From positions 372,001-436,000 of the forward strand of contig CAWIYC010000003.1 of NCBI GenBank assembly GCA_963840235.1: 64,000 nucleotides of DNA, given 5' to 3'. A program made the position numbers and the translations under genes. The stretch comes from JBBRHQ01 sp963840235. Lineage in GTDB: Bacteria > Actinomycetota > Thermoleophilia > Solirubrobacterales > 70-9. Below, one piece after another: positions 42,878-56,547 of this stretch. The notes beneath the pieces were generated by a model. It was not told the DNA's origin. It saw only the letters and a program-made list of their open reading frames with translations, and did no database searches. Positions within the stretch are counted from its first letter, which is position 1, and each line of letters begins with the position of its first letter.

Positions 42878-44269
42878 GTGTCCCGATTCCACGAACAGCC
42901 CGATCCCCGCTTCTGGCGCCTGAACCGCTCGATCGAGTTCGACTGGCGTCTGGCCCCCTACGACATCGACCAGTCGCGGGCCCACGCCCGGGCCCTGCTG
43001 GAGATGGGGGTCCTCACCGGGGCCGAGCTCGAGGCCCTCGACGCCGGCCTCGAGCGGGTCGGAGCCGAGATGGAGCGGGGGGAGTTCGAGTTCGATGCCT
43101 CCGACGAGGACATCCACATGGCGATCGAACGGCGGCTGGGAGAGGTCGCCGGACCGCTCGCAGGCAAGCTCCACACCGGCCGCTCGCGAAACGACCAGGT
43201 CGCGACCGACGTGGCGATGGTCGTCCAGTCGCACTCGCTGCGGGCGATCGAGCTCCTGCGCGGGGTGATGGAGCAGCTGCTCGAACAAGCCGAGCGCCAC
43301 CGTGACTGGGCGATGCCCGGCTACACCCACCTCCAGCGGGCCCAGCCGGTCTACCTCGGCCACCACCTGCTGGCCTACTTCTGGATGTTCGGGCGCGACG
43401 TCCTTCGCTTCCAGTTCGCACTCGACAGCGCTGGCGTGATGCCGCTCGGATCCGGGGCGCTGGCCGGCGTCAACTGGGAGATCGACCGTCGCGCCGTCGC
43501 CGACGATCTCGGCTTCGAGCACGTCACCGCGAACTCGATCGACGGCGCCTCCAACCGTGACTTCGTCCTCGACTACCTCTCAGCCGCCTCGATCTGCGCC
43601 ATGCATCTCTCCCGCCTCGGCGGCGAGATCGTGCTCTGGTCCAGCAGCGAGTTCGGATTCTGCGAGCTGAGCGAGTCGTTCTCCTCGGGCTCATCGATCA
43701 TGCCGCAGAAGAAGAACCCGGACTCGGCCGAGCTGCTGCGGGCCAAGGCGCCCCGGGTCGCATCCAGCTTCGCCGCGGTCCTCGGCGTCATGCACGGCCT
43801 GGCGCTGACCTACGGCAAGGACTTGCAGGAGGACAAGGAGCCCCTGTTCGACACCGTCGACACGATTGAGGTCACCCTCGACGCGACCGAGGGGATGCTG
43901 GCCGGCATCAGCTTCGACCGCGAGCGCCTGGAGGCGGCCTCGGGGGACGAGATGCTGGCGGCAACCGAGATCGCCGACATGCTGGTTCGAAAGGGGGTCC
44001 CCTTCCGCGAGGCCCACGGGATCGTCGGCGAGTTGGTCCGAGATGCGCTCGGGAGCGAACGGTCGCTGTCCGAGCTCACCCGTGAGGATCTCGCCCGCCA
44101 CTCGGAGCACTTCGACGATTCCTACTACGCCCTCCTGCGCCGCGACAGCTGGCTCGAGTCAAAGCGGATCGAGGGGGGGACCGGCTCGGCCAGCCTCGAG
44201 CGGCAGATCGCCCTCGCCCGCAAGACCCTGGAGGCGGTCCGGGCCCGGGTCATCGACGAGCGCTCTTGA
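42878..44269 (+). CDS. argH: Argininosuccinate lyase
   Basis: Cleaves argininosuccinate to arginine and fumarate, the last step of arginine synthesis. 463 residues of the fumarase/aspartase superfamily: EDIHMAIERRL, GKLHTGRSRNDQVATD, MPGYTHLQRAQPVYLGHHLLAY with the catalytic His, and the signature SGSSIMPQKKNPDSAELLRAK. GTG start at 42878. No other arg genes are nearby. mpg overlaps its stop (TTGA). Confidence 0.93.
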   Translation: MSRFHEQPDPRFWRLNRSIEFDWRLAPYDIDQSRAHARALLEMGVLTGAELEALDAGLERVGAEMERGEFEFDASDEDIHMAIERRLGEVAGPLAGKLHTGRSRNDQVATDVAMVVQSHSLRAIELLRGVMEQLLEQAERHRDWAMPGYTHLQRAQPVYLGHHLLAYFWMFGRDVLRFQFALDSAGVMPLGSGALAGVNWEIDRRAVADDLGFEHVTANSIDGASNRDFVLDYLSAASICAMHLSRLGGEIVLWSSSEFGFCELSESFSSGSSIMPQKKNPDSAELLRAKAPRVASSFAAVLGVMHGLALTYGKDLQEDKEPLFDTVDTIEVTLDATEGMLAGISFDRERLEAASGDEMLAATEIADMLVRKGVPFREAHGIVGELVRDALGSERSLSELTREDLARHSEHFDDSYYALLRRDSWLESKRIEGGTGSASLERQIALARKTLEAVRARVIDERS

Positions 44270-44847
44270 GCGAGCCGCTGAAGCGCGACTTCTTCGCCCG
44301 CTCCGTGCACGAGGTGGCGCGGGACCTGATCGGCTGCACCCTGCGCTTTCGCGGCTGCGGCGGGGTGATCGTCGAGACCGAGAGCTACGACCGCGACGAT
44401 CCCGCCTGTCACGCCTACGGCGGCCGCACACCCCGCAACCAGGTCCTCTTCGGCCCTCCGGGGCTTGCCTATGTCTACATCTCCTACGGCATCCACAGCA
44501 TGCTGAACGCGGTCGCCGAGAGCAACGGTCACGCGGCGGCTGTCCTGATCAGGGCGTTGGAGCCAACCGCCGGCCTGGGGGCGATGCGGGGGCGACGGGG
44601 AGGCCGCCCGGAGGCCGAGCTCTGTTCCGGCCCCGGCAAGCTGACCGAGGCCCTCGGAATCGGCCTCGAGCAGAACGCGGCCCCGCTCTCGGCCGAACCC
44701 TTCCGCCTGACCGCGCCGCAGGGCGCCTGGCGCGACGTCGGCATCGCCAGCGGCCCCCGGGTCGGCATCACCCGGGCGACCGAGCTGCCCTGGCGCTTCA
44801 GCGCCGCCGGGAGCAGGTTCGTCTCGCGCCCGCGGCCCCTGGCCTGA
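44266..44847 (+). CDS. mpg: DNA-3-methyladenine glycosylase (AAG/MPG family)
   Basis: Base-excision repair glycosylase that removes alkylated and deaminated purines. 193 residues of the monofunctional AAG fold: ARDLIGCTLRF, IVETESYDRDDPACHAYGGRTPRNQVLFGPPGLAYVYISYGIHSMLNAV with the active-site Glu in VETE, GPGKLTEALGI and the C-terminal GVTRATELPWRF-like segment. TTG start at 44266 overlaps the argH stop. Convergent with the penicillin-binding protein gene. Confidence 0.9.
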   Translation: MSEPLKRDFFARSVHEVARDLIGCTLRFRGCGGVIVETESYDRDDPACHAYGGRTPRNQVLFGPPGLAYVYISYGIHSMLNAVAESNGHAAAVLIRALEPTAGLGAMRGRRGGRPEAELCSGPGKLTEALGIGLEQNAAPLSAEPFRLTAPQGAWRDVGIASGPRVGITRATELPWRFSAAGSRFVSRPRPLA

Positions 44848-44898
44848 GGTCGGGCCTGACCCTGGCAGCATCGGTGGACGGGAGGTTCGGTTCGGCGA

Positions 44899-47454
44899 TC
44901 AGCCCGGCGCGGCGCCGCCGCTTGGTGCCGCCGGGGCGGGGGAAGACGGCGCCGGCGCCGCCGGCGCGGGGGCTGCCGGCGCGGGGGCCGAGGGCGCCTG
45001 GGCCGGGGCCGGAGCGGAGGTCGAGGGCGCGGGCGTGCTGGGGGCCGAGGTGCTCGGAGCTGTGCTGGGGGGCGCCGGGACGTAGGTGGAGGAGGAGCTG
45101 TCGCTCGCGCCCGAAGAGGCGCCACGGTCGGCGCGGATCTGCTCCCAGGCGGAGATGACCCCGGCCCAGATCAGCGCCGGGAAGGTGCCGCCGTCAACGG
45201 GGGCACCGCCGTACTCGGTCGTCATCGGGGTGTTGGAGTCGGCGTAGCCGACCCAGACGCAGGCGGTGACATCCTCGACTGCGCCGCAGAACCAGGCGTC
45301 GCCGTTGTTCTCGGTAGTCCCAGTCTTTCCCCACTGGCCCGGGTCGCCGATATTGGCCTGGACCCCGGTGCCGCCGGTGACCACGTTGTGGAGGATCGAC
45401 TTCGCCTCCTGTGCCACCGGCGCCGGAACCACCTGCTGCCTGAGGATGTCGTTGTCGCCGTCCTTGATCGTCTTTCCCTCCTCGTCCTTGACCGAGGTGA
45501 AGGCAACCGGGCTGTCGCCGGGGTCGGGCGCGAGGGTGCCACTGACCCGTTCGCCGTCGTTTGCGATCGATGAGAAGGCATAGGTCCACTGCAGCGGCGT
45601 CACCCCCGGGTCGAGCCCGCCGAGGACCATCGCCGGGTTGGTGGAGATCTGGTCGCTGACTCCGAGGTCGTGGATGGTCTGGGCGATCGAGTGAGTGCCG
45701 CCCCTGATCCCGTTGGCGGGCGGAGCGTCCCCGCCCGGGAACTGGTTGGCGAGGCCGATCTGGGAATAGACCGAGTTGTCGGAGTACTGGGTCGCGGTGA
45801 CGATGTCGGCCGAGCCCAGGTAGCTGTCGCCATAGTTCGAGACCGGGAAGTACTCCTTGTCCTTCTTGCCGAAGCGGAAGACCTGCGGCGCCGAGGTGTA
45901 GACCGTGTAGGGGGAGATCCCCTGAGAGAGGGCGGTGGTGAGGATGAATGGCTTGATCGAGGAGCCCGGCTGCCGGTAGCCCTGGGTCGCCAGGTTGAAC
46001 GGCTTGGTCTCGTAGTTTGGCCCGGCCACCATCGCCTTGACCGCCGCGTTGTGGTTGTTGATCACCACCACGGCGGCGGTCGGCGCGATCCCGCCGAGGT
46101 AGCTGCTGACCACCCCCTGGGCCGCGTCCTGGAGCTGCATGTCGAGCGTCGACTTGATCTTCAGCCCGCCGAAGAAGGCCTTGGTCGGCCCGTACTTGTC
46201 GACCAGCTGCTGCCGCAGCCAGGAGGTGAAGTAGGGGGCCTTCGAGTCCAGGGTCGGGGGCTCGATCTCATCCGGGGAGGGAAGCGCCCGGTGGATGCCG
46301 GTCCTGTAGTCGGCCTCGGTGATGTAGCCCTGCTCCTTCATCTTCTCCAGCACCAGGTTGCGGCGGGCGAGGGCGGTCTCCGGGTTGATCTTGGGGTCGA
46401 AGGCCGAGGGCGAGGCGATTATCCCGGCCAGCATCGCCGCCTCCCACGGGTAGAGCACCGAGGCGCAGGGCTCGTCGGTGGTGCCGCATCCCGGGTGGGA
46501 GTTGCCGAAGTAGGTCCGGGCTGCCGCCTCGATTCCGTAGGCGCCCTCGCCGAAGTAGATCGTGTTCAGGTACTCGGTCAGGATCTTGTCCTTGCTCCAG
46601 TGGCGCTCGAGCCTGTAGGCGAGGGCGGCCTCGCGGAACTTCTGCAGGATCGTGCGGCTGCCCTGGGCCGTGAGCGCGCTCTTGACGAACTGCTCGGTGA
46701 TCGTCGAGGCGCCCTGCTGCGCCGACTGCGAGAGCAGGTCCTGGACAAGGGCCCGGCCGATGCCCGGGAAGTCGACCCCATTGTGCTCGTAGAAGCGCGA
46801 GTCCTCGATCGAAACGGCGGCGTTCTTGACGTTGGTCGAGATCTGCGCGCCGCCGAGCAGGATCTTGTTCTGGTTGCTGGTCAGCGTCCCGATCTTCTCC
46901 CCGGTGGAGTCGAAGACGACGCTGTTCTTCGAGGCCTTGAACTTGGCGAAGTCGTAGATCGCGGGCAGGTCCTGGGAGACCGCGGCCATCATCCCGAAAA
47001 CCATCGAGACCGACGACAGCAGCCCGAGCCCGGCGAGCACGAAGAGAAAGCGGATCTTCTTCAGCCGCGGCCGGTGGCGCTTCGACGGCAGCGAGGGGGG
47101 AGGTGGCGGGGGCAGGATCCCCCCGGGTGGCTTGCCGTTGCCGGCGCCGTTGTCCCCCGAACGCCTGGGGGCGGCCGGAGCGGCAGGGCGCTCCCGCTCC
47201 ACCCGCCGTGCAATGCGGTCGCGGCGCGGCGCCACCGGCTGCGGCGCGGCGCCGTTTCCGTCGGGCACCTCAGCGCTGGGCGCGTGCGGGCGGCCGGGTA
47301 TGAACTCGGGGTCGCCGCTGAAGTCGAACTCGATCTCTGAGGCCTCGGCGAAGCGCTCGCGCCCTGTCGCCGGGCGCTCGCCGTCATCGCCCAGGTTCCC
47401 CTGCGGCTCGTCGTTGCCCTCGGTGCGGGGCTCTTTGCGTCGTGAAGAGGCCAT
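44899..47454 (-). CDS. Class A penicillin-binding protein (transglycosylase/transpeptidase)
   Basis: 851-residue bifunctional peptidoglycan synthase. Long cytoplasmic N-terminus (about 1-120, Pro/Arg-rich), one membrane anchor (about 126-150), glycosyltransferase 51 domain with the catalytic Glu217 (EDSRFYEHNGVD), then the transpeptidase domain with SSIK (Ser498, Lys501), SDN (558-560) and KTG (710-712). The last 75 residues are a Pro/Ala/Ser/Thr tail that may thread the wall. ATG at 47454 is preferred over the in-frame start 20 codons upstream. Divergent from tyrS. Confidence 0.9.
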   Translation of the reverse strand: MASSRRKEPRTEGNDEPQGNLGDDGERPATGRERFAEASEIEFDFSGDPEFIPGRPHAPSAEVPDGNGAAPQPVAPRRDRIARRVERERPAAPAAPRRSGDNGAGNGKPPGGILPPPPPPSLPSKRHRPRLKKIRFLFVLAGLGLLSSVSMVFGMMAAVSQDLPAIYDFAKFKASKNSVVFDSTGEKIGTLTSNQNKILLGGAQISTNVKNAAVSIEDSRFYEHNGVDFPGIGRALVQDLLSQSAQQGASTITEQFVKSALTAQGSRTILQKFREAALAYRLERHWSKDKILTEYLNTIYFGEGAYGIEAAARTYFGNSHPGCGTTDEPCASVLYPWEAAMLAGIIASPSAFDPKINPETALARRNLVLEKMKEQGYITEADYRTGIHRALPSPDEIEPPTLDSKAPYFTSWLRQQLVDKYGPTKAFFGGLKIKSTLDMQLQDAAQGVVSSYLGGIAPTAAVVVINNHNAAVKAMVAGPNYETKPFNLATQGYRQPGSSIKPFILTTALSQGISPYTVYTSAPQVFRFGKKDKEYFPVSNYGDSYLGSADIVTATQYSDNSVYSQIGLANQFPGGDAPPANGIRGGTHSIAQTIHDLGVSDQISTNPAMVLGGLDPGVTPLQWTYAFSSIANDGERVSGTLAPDPGDSPVAFTSVKDEEGKTIKDGDNDILRQQVVPAPVAQEAKSILHNVVTGGTGVQANIGDPGQWGKTGTTENNGDAWFCGAVEDVTACVWVGYADSNTPMTTEYGGAPVDGGTFPALIWAGVISAWEQIRADRGASSGASDSSSSTYVPAPPSTAPSTSAPSTPAPSTSAPAPAQAPSAPAPAAPAPAAPAPSSPAPAAPSGGAAPG

Positions 47455-47602
47455 CGGTTGACGGTTCGCACGGCTCGGCGGCGGGCCGGGGACCCGCAAA
47501 CTGGGCTCGCGCACTGGGCCAGGGCAGCGATCGGACGCCCGCCGAGCCGAGGGGGCAGTCTAGCATTGGGCCGATGACGCTCCCCCTGGATCCAGGCACC
47601 GG

Positions 47603-48790
47603 ATGAGCGACCCGCCGGGGGGCGCTGCGGGCTTCCGCGAGGAGGCCGAGCGCCTGGCTCGCAATGCCGTCGACGTGCTGCCGAAGGGAGAGCTCGCAGA
47701 GCAGCTTTCGCGGGGGAGTCCGCTGCAGGTGAAGCTCGGCATCGACCCGACGGCGCCGGACATCCACCTGGGCCACACGGTGGTGCTGAGGAAGCTGCGT
47801 GAGTTCCAGGACGCGGGCCACGCCGTCGTCCTCATCATCGGCGACTTCACCGCCCGGGTCGGGGACCCCAGTGGCCGCTCCGCCCAGCGCCCGGTGCTGA
47901 GCCCCGAGGAGATAGACGCCAACGCGAGGACCTTCCAGGAGCAGGCGTTCAAGGTTCTCGACCCCCTGCAAACCCGGGTCCGGTTCAACAGCGAGTGGCT
48001 GCGGATGGACCCGGAGGACCTGCTTGGGCTGCTGGCGCGGACGACGATCGCCAGGTTGCTGGAGCGCGAGGACTTTCGCAGGCGGATGGAGCAGAAGGCG
48101 CCGATCTCCGCGCTCGAGCTCCTCTACCCCCTGCTCCAGGGCTACGACTCGGTCGCGATCGAGGCCGACGTCGAGATCGGCGGGACCGACCAGAAGTTCA
48201 ACCTCCTCTTCGGGCGCGACGTCCAGAGCGCCTACGGAGTCGAGCCCCAATCGATCATGACGATGCCGATCCTGCCCGGGACCGACGGCGCCCAGAGGAT
48301 GAGCAAGTCGGTCGGCAACTACATCGGCGTCACCGACGCCCCCGAGGAGATGTTCGGCAAGGTGATGTCCCTTCCCGACGAGACGATGCCGATCTACTAC
48401 AGGCTCATCCTCGGCCTCGAGCCCGACCCGGACCTGGTGCCGAACCAGGCCAAGCGGGCGCTGGCCCGCGGCATCGTCGAACGTTTCCACGACGCCGGGG
48501 CGGGGCGAGCCGCCGAGGAGCACTTCGACCGGCTCTTCGTCCGCCACGAGGCCCCAGAGGAGATCGAGGAGGCGGAGTTAACGGGCGGGGGGGAGGTGCA
48601 CCTGCCGGCGCTCCTGGCCGATCAATTCGGCATCAGCCGCAGCGAGGGCAGGCGCCTGATCGCCCAGGGCGCGGTCAGGCTCGACGGCGACGTGGTCCCG
48701 GCTGAGCCACTCGACGTCCCCGCCTCCGAGCTCGACGGCAGGGTGATCCAGGTCGGGAAACGGCGCTACAAGCGGTTTCGCGTCGCCTGA
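47603..48790 (+). CDS. tyrS: Tyrosyl-tRNA synthetase
   Basis: Class Ic aminoacyl-tRNA synthetase that charges tRNA-Tyr. 395 residues: HLGH (55-58) and RMSKS (232-236, the KMSKS loop), the tyrosine pocket region EIGGTDQKFNLLFGRD, and a C-terminal S4 RNA-binding domain (FGISRSEGRRLIAQGAVRLDGD, about 330-352). The HLGH/KMSKS spacing and the length fit the TyrZ-like branch. A TAGCAT sequence at about 47563-47568 may serve as the -10 element. The rRNA promoter begins 23 bp downstream. Confidence 0.92.
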   Translation: MSDPPGGAAGFREEAERLARNAVDVLPKGELAEQLSRGSPLQVKLGIDPTAPDIHLGHTVVLRKLREFQDAGHAVVLIIGDFTARVGDPSGRSAQRPVLSPEEIDANARTFQEQAFKVLDPLQTRVRFNSEWLRMDPEDLLGLLARTTIARLLEREDFRRRMEQKAPISALELLYPLLQGYDSVAIEADVEIGGTDQKFNLLFGRDVQSAYGVEPQSIMTMPILPGTDGAQRMSKSVGNYIGVTDAPEEMFGKVMSLPDETMPIYYRLILGLEPDPDLVPNQAKRALARGIVERFHDAGAGRAAEEHFDRLFVRHEAPEEIEEAELTGGGEVHLPALLADQFGISRSEGRRLIAQGAVRLDGDVVPAEPLDVPASELDGRVIQVGKRRYKRFRVA

Positions 48791-48812
48791 TCCGAGAGCC
48801 CGGCGCGATCCC

Positions 48813-48841
48813 TTGCCAGGCGTAGGCGACGGCGCTATACT
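48813..48841 (+). promoter_or_regulatory. rRNA operon promoter
   Basis: TTGCCA, exactly 17 bp, TATACT: the best sigma-70-type match in the window, placed about 320 bp before the 16S rRNA. Confidence 0.75.
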
Positions 48842-48914
48842 CTTCGGTCCCTCTGGGGCAGGCAGTTAGGTGCCTCGAGCGTCGAGAGCGGCGAGTCCCG
48901 TCGTATGGGCGTGA

Positions 48915-48938
48915 GCGGTCTTTGAAAACTGAGCAGCG
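48915..48938 (+). ncRNA. 16S rRNA processing stem, 5' arm
   Basis: GCGGTC...GAAAACTGAGCAGCG is nearly fully complementary to 50758-50781 after the 16S gene, the usual RNase III stalk enclosing pre-16S RNA. Confidence 0.65.
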
Positions 48939-49157
48939 TGCACATCCGTGGGCCAAGTGCCCGCGGGTATGTTTGAGCCCGATCCGCCCGGCCACGTCAG
49001 CGTGCCGGTCGGACTTGATTGAACCCTGTCATGCCGGCCGCCAAGATTGTGTACCCGGCGGCCAGCCAGGCATGACAACTCTCTGAATGACAGAGGAACC
49101 GGTCCTTCGGGACCGGCGAGCCGCGCTTCGGCACGGCACTGATACCTCAGGTCACTT

Positions 49158-50703
<1,546 letters not shown>

Positions 50704-50757
50704 TAGGGAGACCTAGAACGTCGACCGGGCTCCCCGGTGGCATACCGCCACCGGGAA

Positions 50758-50781
50758 CGCTGCTCAGTTTTGAGAGACCGC
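50758..50781 (+). ncRNA. 16S rRNA processing stem, 3' arm
   Basis: CGCTGCTCAGTTTTGAGAGACCGC pairs with 48915-48938 with few mismatches. Confidence 0.6.
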
Positions 50782-50806
50782 CGGCGGAAGTACTCCGCCG
50801 TGTGCG

Positions 50807-50853
50807 CCTCGGTGGACCTTGAAAACTGCACAAGGCCAATATGGGTAATGAAT
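50807..50853 (+). ncRNA. 23S rRNA processing stem, 5' arm
   Basis: Complementary over most of its length to 53894-53938 (shared core GGTGGA-CTTGAAAACTGC and GGGTAATGAA). The stalk encloses the 23S gene for RNase III cleavage. Confidence 0.65.
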
Positions 50854-50889
50854 CGGCCCGCGCGTATTCGTACGCATGGGCCGCTCACC

Positions 50890-53888
<2,999 letters not shown>

Positions 53889-53893
53889 ATTTA

Positions 53894-53938
53894 CTTCATT
53901 ACCCATGGCCTTGGGCAGTTTTCAAGCTCCACCGGGGC
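53894..53938 (+). ncRNA. 23S rRNA processing stem, 3' arm
   Basis: TTCATTACCC...GCAGTTTTCAAGCTCCACCGGGG pairs with 50807-50853 across the 23S gene. Confidence 0.65.
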
Positions 53939-53952
53939 TGGTCTCGCAGATT

Positions 53953-54069
53953 TCCGGTGGTGCATAGCGAGAGGGAAACACCTCTTCCCATTCCGAACAG
54001 AGCAGTTAAGCCTCTCTGCGCCGATGGTACTTGGGGGGCAACCCCCTGGGAGAGTAGGTCGCCGCCGGT
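53953..54069 (+). rRNA. rrf: 5S ribosomal RNA
   Basis: About 117 nt, closing stem TCCGGTGG/CCGCCGG, with the conserved AGAGGGAAACACC, CCATTCCGAACAGAGCAGTTAAGCC, GCCGATGGTACTTGG and GGGAGAGTAGG segments. 64 bp after 23S. Confidence 0.93.
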
Positions 54070-54081
54070 TCTTGTTTGACG

Positions 54082-54110
54082 CGAAGGGCCGCCCGCCGGG
54101 CGGCCCTTCG
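54082..54110 (+). terminator. rRNA operon terminator
   Basis: Perfect 13-bp stem CGAAGGGCCGCCC/GGGCGGCCCTTCG with a 3-nt loop, 12 bp after 5S, followed by TCGTTC. Confidence 0.8.
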
Positions 54111-54161
54111 TCGTTCCGGGACCGCCGATCGGTGCCGGCGATTCCGCGGCCGTGACCGCCG

Positions 54162-54167
54162 TATGAT
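54162..54167 (+). promoter_or_regulatory. -10 element for M28 peptidase (leaderless)
   Basis: TATGAT ends 6 bases before the GTG at 54174. No Shine-Dalgarno sequence. Confidence 0.5.
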
Positions 54168-54173
54168 CGCCGC

Positions 54174-55343
54174 GTGAGCACCGCGGCCGGCGAAACCGGG
54201 ACCGACCTGGCGATCGGACTGATCGAGGAGATCTCGGCGGCTCCCAGGCGTCCATGCTCCTACGACGAGCTCTCTGCCGCCCTGCTGATGCGGGCCAGGC
54301 TGCGTCAGCACGGGCTCGAGGCCCGGCTCGAGGCGTTCCCCTCCTATGAGACGTTCGCCAGGCCCTACGGCCTGCTGATTGCGCTCGCCCTCGGCGCCGG
54401 CGCCCTCCCGCGCCGCCGCCGGCTGCTGCGCTCGCTGCTGTCGCTCTCCGCCGCGCTCGGCGCGGCCCTGGAAGGTGAGTTCAGGGCTTTCTCGCCCGGG
54501 GCGCTCTTCGCCCGTCACACGAGCCAGAACCTGATCGCCGAGGTTGAGCCCACCGGGGAGGCCAAGCGCACCCTTTGCCTCGTTTCTCACATCGACTCCT
54601 CCCGCAGCGGCCTCCTGTTCGATCCCCGGGTCACTCCCCACCTCGGCAACCTCCTGGCGGCTTTCGGCCTCGCCTTCGCCGTCTGCGGGGCCGAGCCGCT
54701 GCTGTCCCGCCTGCGAGTCGGACGGGTCGCGACCGGAGCCGCCCGGGCGCTGCTGGCGGCGGCCGCGGCGCTGCTGGCCGAGCGGGAGCTGCGCGGAGTC
54801 GACGTCCCCGGCGCCAACGACAACGCTTCCGGGGCGGCGGCCACCGCCGTCCTCGCTGCCGAGTGCGCGGCGAAGCCGCTGCGCAGCACGCGCCTGGTGC
54901 TGCTGATCACCGGCAGCGAGGAGGCCAACGTGATTGGCTCGCGCGCCTTCCTCGAGGCCCACGACACCGAGGACTGGCTCTTCCTCAACTTGGACGGCGT
55001 CGGGGCGCCGGCGGCGCTGCACCACCTGCATCGCGAGGGAGGCGCGCTGCGGAGCTGGCCCTCGGATCCGGGGTTGCGGGCCGTTGCTGAGCGGGTCTCG
55101 GAGTCGTGCCCGGAGCTGTCGCTGTCCGGCACGGACAAGAGCTCCGGCCTGCCGTATGACTCGACACCGATCCTCGCCCGCGGGGGCCGTGCGATCACGC
55201 TGACGGTGCAGAACGGGTCGATCCCCAACTACCACTGGCCGACCGACACCGCCAGCCGGATCGACCGCGACGTGCTCTCCAGGGCCCTAGAGGCGGGCCG
55301 TGAGATGATCGCGGCGATCGACCGCGGCGAAGCGGATCCCTGA
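54174..55343 (+). CDS. M28-family metallopeptidase
   Basis: 389-residue protein of the M28 (aminopeptidase S/Y, di-zinc) family. Probable metal ligands in order: His in VSHIDSS, Asp in GANDNASG, Glu-Glu in TGSEEAN (base and ligand), Asp in NLDGVG and His in NYHWPTDTASRI. Two hydrophobic segments (about 63-100 and 160-205) interrupt the domain, so it may be membrane-bound. No signal peptide is evident. GTG start at 54174. Substrate unknown. Confidence 0.82.
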   Translation: MSTAAGETGTDLAIGLIEEISAAPRRPCSYDELSAALLMRARLRQHGLEARLEAFPSYETFARPYGLLIALALGAGALPRRRRLLRSLLSLSAALGAALEGEFRAFSPGALFARHTSQNLIAEVEPTGEAKRTLCLVSHIDSSRSGLLFDPRVTPHLGNLLAAFGLAFAVCGAEPLLSRLRVGRVATGAARALLAAAAALLAERELRGVDVPGANDNASGAAATAVLAAECAAKPLRSTRLVLLITGSEEANVIGSRAFLEAHDTEDWLFLNLDGVGAPAALHHLHREGGALRSWPSDPGLRAVAERVSESCPELSLSGTDKSSGLPYDSTPILARGGRAITLTVQNGSIPNYHWPTDTASRIDRDVLSRALEAGREMIAAIDRGEADP

Positions 55344-55586
55344 ACCGCTGCGGCCGCGCCGCAGCGGTTCGCTGCGGCGGCGCGCGCCGCATTCCGGTTC
55401 GACCGTCTCCGCAACAGGTTCGAGGCCATACTCGCCGAGTGTGGTGAAGTCGATCAGGAGGTCGACAGCGTCCGCGATCCGGATGCTCAGTCTCTTGCTT
55501 GAGTCGAACATGGGTTCGAAGGTACGGAGACCTTCGGACGGCGCTTCCGTCATGCAGTCATTCTTGCATTCCAGGCACGAAGCCAT
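55287..55586 (-). CDS. Hypothetical small protein, doubtful
   Basis: A minus-strand frame of 99 residues from ATG 55586 (MASCLECKNDCMTEAPSEG) with a CxxCxxxxC cluster and a plausible globular core (SIRIADAVDLLIDFTTLGEYGLEPVAETV). Third-position GC is only moderately high. It overlaps the end of the M28 gene by 57 bp. It fills most of the 324-bp gap 55344-55667, which otherwise shows no gene. No family recognised; it may be spurious. Confidence 0.3.
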   Translation of the reverse strand: MASCLECKNDCMTEAPSEGLRTFEPMFDSSKRLSIRIADAVDLLIDFTTLGEYGLEPVAETVEPECGARRRSEPLRRGRSGSGIRFAAVDRRDHLTARL

Positions 55587-55667
55587 CGAACGGTTCGCCT
55601 CGGGGCCCGAATTCAGCCCCTGCCCGGGCACTTCCCAGCCAGCGACAGGTTCGGGTACGGTGCTCCA

Positions 55668-56471
55668 GTGGCGGGCGATCGGCTGCCCAGCGTCCGGGTA
55701 AACGGCCTCCGAATCGCCTATCGGCGAGCGGGGGAGGGGCCCGCAGTGGTCCTGCTTCATGGGATCCTCTCGGACAGCCGGGCGTGGAGCCGCCAACTCG
55801 CAGGTCTCGCGAACGAGTTCACGCTCGTCGCCTGGGATGCACCGGGCGCCGGGCAATCCGCAGATCCATCGGCGGGCTTCGGCGCAGCCGACTATGCCGA
55901 GTGCCTGTCAGCGTTCATCGGGAGCCTCGAGCTGGAGCAAGCCCACGTCGTGGGCCTCTCGTGGGGTGGAGTCCTGGCCCAGGAGCTCTATCGGCGACAT
56001 GCCGGGCAGGTTCGCTCACTCGTCCTGGCGGACACCTACGCCGGGTGGAGGGGCTCGCTTCCGGCCGAGGTCTGCGCCGAGCGGTTGGAGTCATGCCTGC
56101 GCGAGTCCAAGCTGCCTGCGGGCGAGTTTGTTCCCGGTTGGATACCGGGGCTTCTTTCTGAGTCGGCCTCGACGGAGCTCCGAAGCGAAGTGAGTGCTGT
56201 GATGTCCGACTTCCACCCGGCCGGCTACCGCCAGATGGCACTCGCTCTGGCCGAAACGGATACCCGCGATCTCCTTGCCGAGATTCGGGTGCCGACTCTT
56301 CTCCTCTGGGGCGCAGCCGACCGACGTTCGCCTCTGAACATCGCTGAGCAGCTCCGAGACGCCATCCCAAACTCGAGGTTGGTAGTGATTCCCGATGCCG
56401 GCCACGAGAGCAACATCGAGCAGCCGGCTCGATTCAATGCGGCCCTGCGTTCGTTCTGCCGGTCGGCTTGA
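55668..56471 (+). CDS. Alpha/beta hydrolase
   Basis: 267-residue alpha/beta-hydrolase fold enzyme. Oxyanion region LLHGILSD (about 29-36), nucleophile elbow GLSWGG with Ser98, acid in LLWGAADRRSP and catalytic His in DAGHESNIEQP. Substrate unknown (esterase, lactonase or haloperoxidase-like). GTG start at 55668. GC at third positions is lower than in neighbouring genes (for example TTTCTGAGTCGG and similar stretches), a possible sign of later acquisition. Convergent with dnaE2. Confidence 0.82.
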   Translation: MAGDRLPSVRVNGLRIAYRRAGEGPAVVLLHGILSDSRAWSRQLAGLANEFTLVAWDAPGAGQSADPSAGFGAADYAECLSAFIGSLELEQAHVVGLSWGGVLAQELYRRHAGQVRSLVLADTYAGWRGSLPAEVCAERLESCLRESKLPAGEFVPGWIPGLLSESASTELRSEVSAVMSDFHPAGYRQMALALAETDTRDLLAEIRVPTLLLWGAADRRSPLNIAEQLRDAIPNSRLVVIPDAGHESNIEQPARFNAALRSFCRSA

Positions 56472-56547
56472 GCGCCGCCATTGAAGATCAGCCGCTTCCT
56501 CGTCGGTGCCGTGCCCGTGGGTCTCAGGTTCTTCGCATCGCCGAGGG

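Larger units (their letters stand above)
48791..49157 (+). other. Structured rRNA leader (no protein gene)
   Basis: The 367-bp stretch between tyrS and 16S holds the promoter, the 5' arm of the 16S processing stem (48915-48938), a long hairpin with arms TGTCATGCCGGCCGCC and GGCGGCC...GGCATGACA (49027-49077) and a CCGGTCC/GGACCGG hairpin (49095-49112). No coding frame is supported. Confidence 0.65.
50704..50889 (+). other. 16S-23S internal spacer without tRNA
   Basis: 186-bp spacer. Contains the 3' arm of the 16S stem (50758-50781) and the 5' arm of the 23S stem (about 50807-50853). No tRNA-Ile, tRNA-Ala or other cloverleaf is present. Confidence 0.75.
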
